Assembly: GCA_947461985.1 (NCBI GenBank)
Contig: CANHNT010000067.1
Span: forward strand, 1 to 8,770
Direction of reading: 5' to 3'
DNA from: Bacteroidota bacterium
GTDB taxonomy: Bacteria > Bacteroidota > Bacteroidia > Chitinophagales > Chitinophagaceae
DNA length: 8,770 nt
The position numbers and the translations under genes are program-made. Below the pieces are notes generated by a model. The model made no database searches. It had not been told where the DNA came from and was given only the letters and a program-made list of their open reading frames with translations. This document shows positions 5,089 to 8,770 of the stretch, piece by piece. Each line of letters begins with the position of its first letter. Position 1 is the stretch's first letter.

Positions 5089-6276
5089 ATGAAAAATATT
5101 TTTCCTGTATTTTTTTTACAATTTGTTGTATTTACATTTTTCGTAAATGCATCTTTTGCTTATAAAAAAGATTCAGTAATCATTATTACAAGACCGCCTA
5201 CTAAAGAACGATTAGCACAAATTGAAGCTAGAAATGACAGTATTGCAAAACTGTCTGCAAAAACATCAATTGACAGCTCAAGATTTGTAACAAGAGCACC
5301 CAAAAATATCAAAAATGAGAAAACCAAAGGCCCAATTTACTTTACCGTAAATCAACAAACTTATGGCTCATTTACGGAATACATTACCAATTATGTAAAG
5401 AGTTATCATACAAATCATGGTCAACGAATCACACGAATACAAACGAACAACAGGGCGTATTTTAAGTTAATAGACAATGTTATGAAGCGATACAATGTTC
5501 CTAAGGAAATGAAGTCTTTAGCAATTATTGAGTCCGCTATGAATTGCAATGCAGTTTCGCCAGTTGGTGCCGTTGGTCCATGGCAATTTATGTCGGGAAC
5601 TGCTAAAATGATGGGTTTACGAGTTGATGAAACCATTGATGAACGAAGAGATTTTTATAAAAGCACCAATGCGGCTGCACGATATTTGAAAAAATTACAC
5701 AGCATGTTTAACGATTGGTTGTTGGTTATTGCATCCTATAATTGTGGTCCTGCTCCTGTGTTAAGAGCCATCAATGCTGGTAAAGGCAGAAGCTTTTGGG
5801 ATATTAAAGCAAAACTACCCGGTGAAACCCAAAATCATGTGATGGCATTTATTGCAACCAGTGCTATCTTAGACAAGTTTACCAATGTTTTAGGAATGGG
5901 TGGCATTCCAAAAGATGGAAAATTAAATACTAAATTAGATAAAAATAGTCCCATAAAAAATAATCCTACTGCTAAATTAGCTTCCACAAAAGATGAAATA
6001 GAAATTGATGAAGTTGAGGAAGTTAAGAAACCTCAATTTTCACAAGAAGAACTCTCTCAAATGGCTATTTTAAAGGTAAAAGGAACCTATAATTTAAGTA
6101 CGATTTCTACTATTTTAGATGAAGATTTAGTAAAATTAAAACGTTGGAATCCAAATTTTGATGAAGAAATAAAAACATCCACAGTTCCTATTCATTTGCG
6201 TTTACCACTTTCTAAAATAGAAAAATTCATCATTGAAAAAGACAATATTGTTGCAACTTCAGCAAAGAATAAATAA
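5089..6276 (+). CDS. mltD: MltD-like lytic transglycosylase (SLT domain, C-terminal LysM-like region)
   Basis: 395 residues. A Sec signal peptide occupies about 1-24 (hydrophobic core 5-20, likely cleavage after ASFA), so the enzyme acts in the periplasm. A charged linker runs to about 85. The SLT (GH23) domain spans about 120-265, with the catalytic Glu148 in LAIIESAMN, then AVSPVGAVGPWQFM (155-168), the AARYLKKLHSMFNDW stretch (196-210) and ASYNCGP (215-221). Such enzymes cleave peptidoglycan between MurNAc and GlcNAc, forming 1,6-anhydro-MurNAc. After an acidic low-complexity linker (about 280-318), residues 325-380 form a divergent LysM-like unit (ILKVKGTYNLSTIS...LVKLKRWNPNF) that may bind glycan. 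E. coli MltD has the same order of domains, but is a lipoprotein; here there is no lipobox. truA follows after 5 bases, suggesting co-transcription. Confidence 0.88.
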   Translation: MKNIFPVFFLQFVVFTFFVNASFAYKKDSVIIITRPPTKERLAQIEARNDSIAKLSAKTSIDSSRFVTRAPKNIKNEKTKGPIYFTVNQQTYGSFTEYITNYVKSYHTNHGQRITRIQTNNRAYFKLIDNVMKRYNVPKEMKSLAIIESAMNCNAVSPVGAVGPWQFMSGTAKMMGLRVDETIDERRDFYKSTNAAARYLKKLHSMFNDWLLVIASYNCGPAPVLRAINAGKGRSFWDIKAKLPGETQNHVMAFIATSAILDKFTNVLGMGGIPKDGKLNTKLDKNSPIKNNPTAKLASTKDEIEIDEVEEVKKPQFSQEELSQMAILKVKGTYNLSTISTILDEDLVKLKRWNPNFDEEIKTSTVPIHLRLPLSKIEKFIIEKDNIVATSAKNK

Positions 6277-6281
6277 TTGAA

Positions 6282-7040
6282 ATGGCACGATATTTTATTG
6301 AAGTAGCCTATTTAGGAACTTCTTTCAATGGATTTCAAATTCAAGATAATCAACTCACTGTTCAAGGCGAAATTAACAGAGCCTTATCCCTCATTTTAAA
6401 GCAAGCAATACAAACTACCACTTCTAGCAGAACAGATGCTGGCGTGCATGCATATCAAAATTTCTTACATTTTGATACTGAAAAACCACTTTCAACTAAA
6501 ACTATTTATAGTATGAACGCTATCGTTCATGCCGATTTAGTTATCAAAAATATTTACGCTGTTGCAAGCGATAATCATTCTCGATTTGATGCTACTGGAA
6601 GAAAATACAGCTACCATGTTATTCAAGAAAAAAATCCTTTTTTAAAAGAGACCGCATATTTTTTTCCATTTGCAATTGATGTGGAATTAATGAATGAAGT
6701 TGCTAAATTACTAATCGGAAAATTTGACTTCACGAGCTTTTCAAAACGAAATACCGATGTCAATAATTATTTCTGTACCATTGAATTGGCGTATTGGGAA
6801 GTTCATAAAAATTACCTAACATTTCATATACAATCCAACCGTTTTTTAAGAGGAATGGTTAGAGCCATAGTAGCAACTCTTTTGCAAGTAGGACGCAAAA
6901 AAATATCTATTCAAGATTTTCAATCGATCATAGATTCTAAAGATTGCACTAAGGCCGATTTTAGTGCCGATGGATGTGGTTTATTTTTAGAAGAAGTAAA
7001 ATATAATATACCTTTGAAGCCAGTGGAGCATTTAAAATAA
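6282..7040 (+). CDS. truA: tRNA pseudouridine(38-40) synthase TruA
   Basis: 252 residues, compared with 270 in E. coli. TruA isomerises uridines 38, 39 and 40 of the tRNA anticodon stem to pseudouridine. The N-terminal domain has YLGTSFNGFQIQ (10-21) and VQGEINRAL (27-35), leading to the catalytic Asp52 in SRTDAGVHA (49-57). Further conserved blocks are RFDATGRKYSYHV (101-113) with Tyr109, FDFTSFSKRN (148-157), the SNRFLRGMVRAIV stretch (185-197) with its basic RNA-facing residues, and the closing GLFLEEVKY (233-241). The gene is complete. It begins 5 bases after the transglycosylase stop, and mutS2 follows after 2 bases, so all three are probably on one transcript with no evident promoter of their own. 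Confidence 0.97.
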   Translation: MARYFIEVAYLGTSFNGFQIQDNQLTVQGEINRALSLILKQAIQTTTSSRTDAGVHAYQNFLHFDTEKPLSTKTIYSMNAIVHADLVIKNIYAVASDNHSRFDATGRKYSYHVIQEKNPFLKETAYFFPFAIDVELMNEVAKLLIGKFDFTSFSKRNTDVNNYFCTIELAYWEVHKNYLTFHIQSNRFLRGMVRAIVATLLQVGRKKISIQDFQSIIDSKDCTKADFSADGCGLFLEEVKYNIPLKPVEHLK

Positions 7041-7042
7041 AT

Positions 7043-8770
7043 ATGAATATTTTTCCGAGTAATTTACCTGAGCAATTAGATTTTAACTACATTATAGACA
7101 AAGTAGTAGAATTTTGTTTTGGTAAAAATGCAAAAGAAAAAGCTGTCATTATAAAACCAAAAACTTCGCTTTTTCATATCGAAAAGGAATTGGCCGAAAC
7201 GAATGAAGTTTTAATGTCATTGCTAAGAAATGATTCTTTTATACCAAATTCATATCCCGAAATTGATAAAGAATTACATTTATTAACAATCGAAAATACG
7301 GTTTTAACTGCCTTGCAATTTCATCAAATTAGAAATTTAATTAAGTTTAGCAATGAGCTGATTCAATATTTTTCGGACAAAGTAGATGTGTATCCTTTTT
7401 TAGTAAACAAACTTTCTCATCTTGAAAAAGATAAAATGGTGATTCAATTTATTGATGAAATTATTGATAAAGATGCCATAGTAAAAGATGATGCTTCTCC
7501 TCTCCTATTTAGTATCAGAAAGGAGTTACAAGAAAACCGAGCGAAGTGTGACAGAATTTACAGAAACCACATTCAACGATTAAAAAAAGCTGGACAACTT
7601 GCCGATTTCGAGGAAAGTTATGTAAATGGTCGTCGTGTTTTAGGTGTTTTAGCTGAATACAAACGAGAAGTAAAAGGAATTATTTTAAGTCAATCATCAA
7701 CAGGAAGCATTTCCTTTATTGAACCCCAAAATGTAGTGGAGCTCAACAATGAACGAATGGAATTGGAAGATGGTGAGCGAAAGGAAATTTATCGAATTCT
7801 AAAGGATTTGACTACAATCATTAAACCTTTTCAGCATATTATAAAAGATTATTATGAAATTTTGGTGGAGTTAGATTTTGTGAAAGCAAAAGCAAAGTTG
7901 GCTCAAGTGTTAAAAGCCACAAAGCCCATAATTTCAAAAAATAAAAATCTAACTATTTTATTTAATGCATATCATCCTGTTTTGTTTATGCAACAAAATG
8001 AAAAAAATCAACCCACAGTTCCTATTAATTGTTCATTTGTAGAAGATGCCAGAATTATGGTAATCAGTGGGCCGAATGCAGGTGGAAAATCAATTACCTT
8101 GAAAACAATTGGCTTATTGCAAATTATGTTTCAATGTGGCTTATTAATTCCTGTGGCAGCCAAAAGTGAAATGTGCATTAAAGAAAGTTTGTTTGGCGAT
8201 ATTGGCGATAATCAAAGCATTGAAGATGGTTTAAGTACGTATAGTTCTCGTTTGCAAAAAATGAATTATTTTTTGAAACACACCAATGAAAAAACATTGT
8301 TTTTAATTGATGAATTTGGAACTGGTTCTGACCCCGACATGGGAGGTGCAATGGCAGAAGTCATATTAAACAAGATGAATGAAACCAAAGCGCATGGAGT
8401 GGTTACAACACATTTTACCAACCTTAAATTATTAGCAAATCATAACGAAGGTATTTTTAATGCTTGTATGTTGTTTAATAGCAAAACATTAAAACCCTTG
8501 TATCAATTGCATATTGGAGAACCTGGCAGCTCATTTACTTTTGAAGTTGCACAAAAAATAGGATTGCCCATTGAAATTATTAATGAAGCCAAGCAAAAGT
8601 TATCGAAAGAAAAATTGCAAATGGACAAATTACTTTCTCAACTGCAATTAGAAAAAAATATATTGGCGAAAATTAAACGAGATTTGCAAAAGCAAATGGG
8701 TAAAACTACTGCTGAAAAACGGGAGTTTCAAGAGTTGAATGATAAATTAGAAGTAACCTTAGAGCAAAGC
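7043..8770 (+). CDS. mutS2: MutS2 family ATPase/endonuclease, 5' part (runs off the right edge)
   Basis: ATG 7043, 2 bases after truA, opens a frame of 576 codons that reaches the last base, so the 3' end is missing; family members have about 780 residues. Residues 1 to about 310 are the helical core/lever region of the MutS fold, including VNGRRVLGVLAEYKREVKG and a GSISFIEP motif. The ABC-type ATPase has Walker A GPNAGGKS (343-350), a DNQSIEDGLSTYSSRL block, Walker B LFLIDEFGTGSDP (Asp423, Glu424) and TTHFTNLKLLA. A coiled coil begins near 530. The expected C-terminal KOW and Smr nuclease domains would lie outside. There is no mismatch-recognition domain, which distinguishes it from MutS. 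MutS2 is associated with suppression of homologous recombination in some bacteria and with splitting of collided ribosomes in Bacillus; which applies here is unknown. Confidence 0.95.
   Translation, partial: MNIFPSNLPEQLDFNYIIDKVVEFCFGKNAKEKAVIIKPKTSLFHIEKELAETNEVLMSLLRNDSFIPNSYPEIDKELHLLTIENTVLTALQFHQIRNLIKFSNELIQYFSDKVDVYPFLVNKLSHLEKDKMVIQFIDEIIDKDAIVKDDASPLLFSIRKELQENRAKCDRIYRNHIQRLKKAGQLADFEESYVNGRRVLGVLAEYKREVKGIILSQSSTGSISFIEPQNVVELNNERMELEDGERKEIYRILKDLTTIIKPFQHIIKDYYEILVELDFVKAKAKLAQVLKATKPIISKNKNLTILFNAYHPVLFMQQNEKNQPTVPINCSFVEDARIMVISGPNAGGKSITLKTIGLLQIMFQCGLLIPVAAKSEMCIKESLFGDIGDNQSIEDGLSTYSSRLQKMNYFLKHTNEKTLFLIDEFGTGSDPDMGGAMAEVILNKMNETKAHGVVTTHFTNLKLLANHNEGIFNACMLFNSKTLKPLYQLHIGEPGSSFTFEVAQKIGLPIEIINEAKQKLSKEKLQMDKLLSQLQLEKNILAKIKRDLQKQMGKTTAEKREFQELNDKLEVTLEQS

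Noticed and set aside
5421..5636. Minus-strand open frame of 71 codons
   Set aside because: It is antisense to the catalytic part of the lytic transglycosylase, with no independent support.

Overview
The window is strongly AT-rich and looks like the chromosome of a member of the Bacteroidota. Three lines of evidence support this. Promoter elements of the phylum-specific type (TAnnTTTG at -7, TTTG near -33) lie just upstream of start codons. Shine-Dalgarno sequences are essentially absent before the starts. Several proteins have Bacteroidota flavour: a NusB with a long N-terminal extension, a DUF1573 lipoprotein directly after nusB, and MutS2 with a GPNAGGKS P-loop. I cannot resolve genus or class. 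No mobile element, CRISPR array, tRNA or rRNA is visible, and I see no sign of horizontal transfer.

Layout. On the minus strand at the left, mazG (1210-437) runs into the first 150 codons of a membrane-anchored protein (450 to the window edge), probably the extracytoplasmic sensor part of a histidine kinase; the two overlap by 14 bases. Divergently, a stand-alone RlmK-type 23S rRNA methyltransferase starts near 1285 with an unusual start codon. Next, on the plus strand, a good promoter drives nusB followed 2 bases later by a DUF1573 lipoprotein. A second promoter-like element precedes yajC and an FtsB/DivIC-type septum protein, which ends in a T-tract terminator candidate. A 336-base gene-free region with several dyads and a 15-bp direct repeat follows. 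It leads into tatA, an MltD-like lytic transglycosylase, truA and mutS2. The last three are tightly packed, and mutS2 runs off the right edge after 576 codons.

Functionally this is a housekeeping block: nucleotide sanitation (MazG), rRNA/tRNA modification and transcription antitermination (RlmK-like, TruA, NusB), the secretion machinery (YajC, TatA), cell division and wall remodelling (FtsB-like, lytic transglycosylase), and DNA/ribosome quality control (MutS2). I do not see a convincing undescribed system. The parts most worth a second look are the structured intergenic region upstream of tatA and the dyad that encloses the candidate TTG start of the methyltransferase gene.
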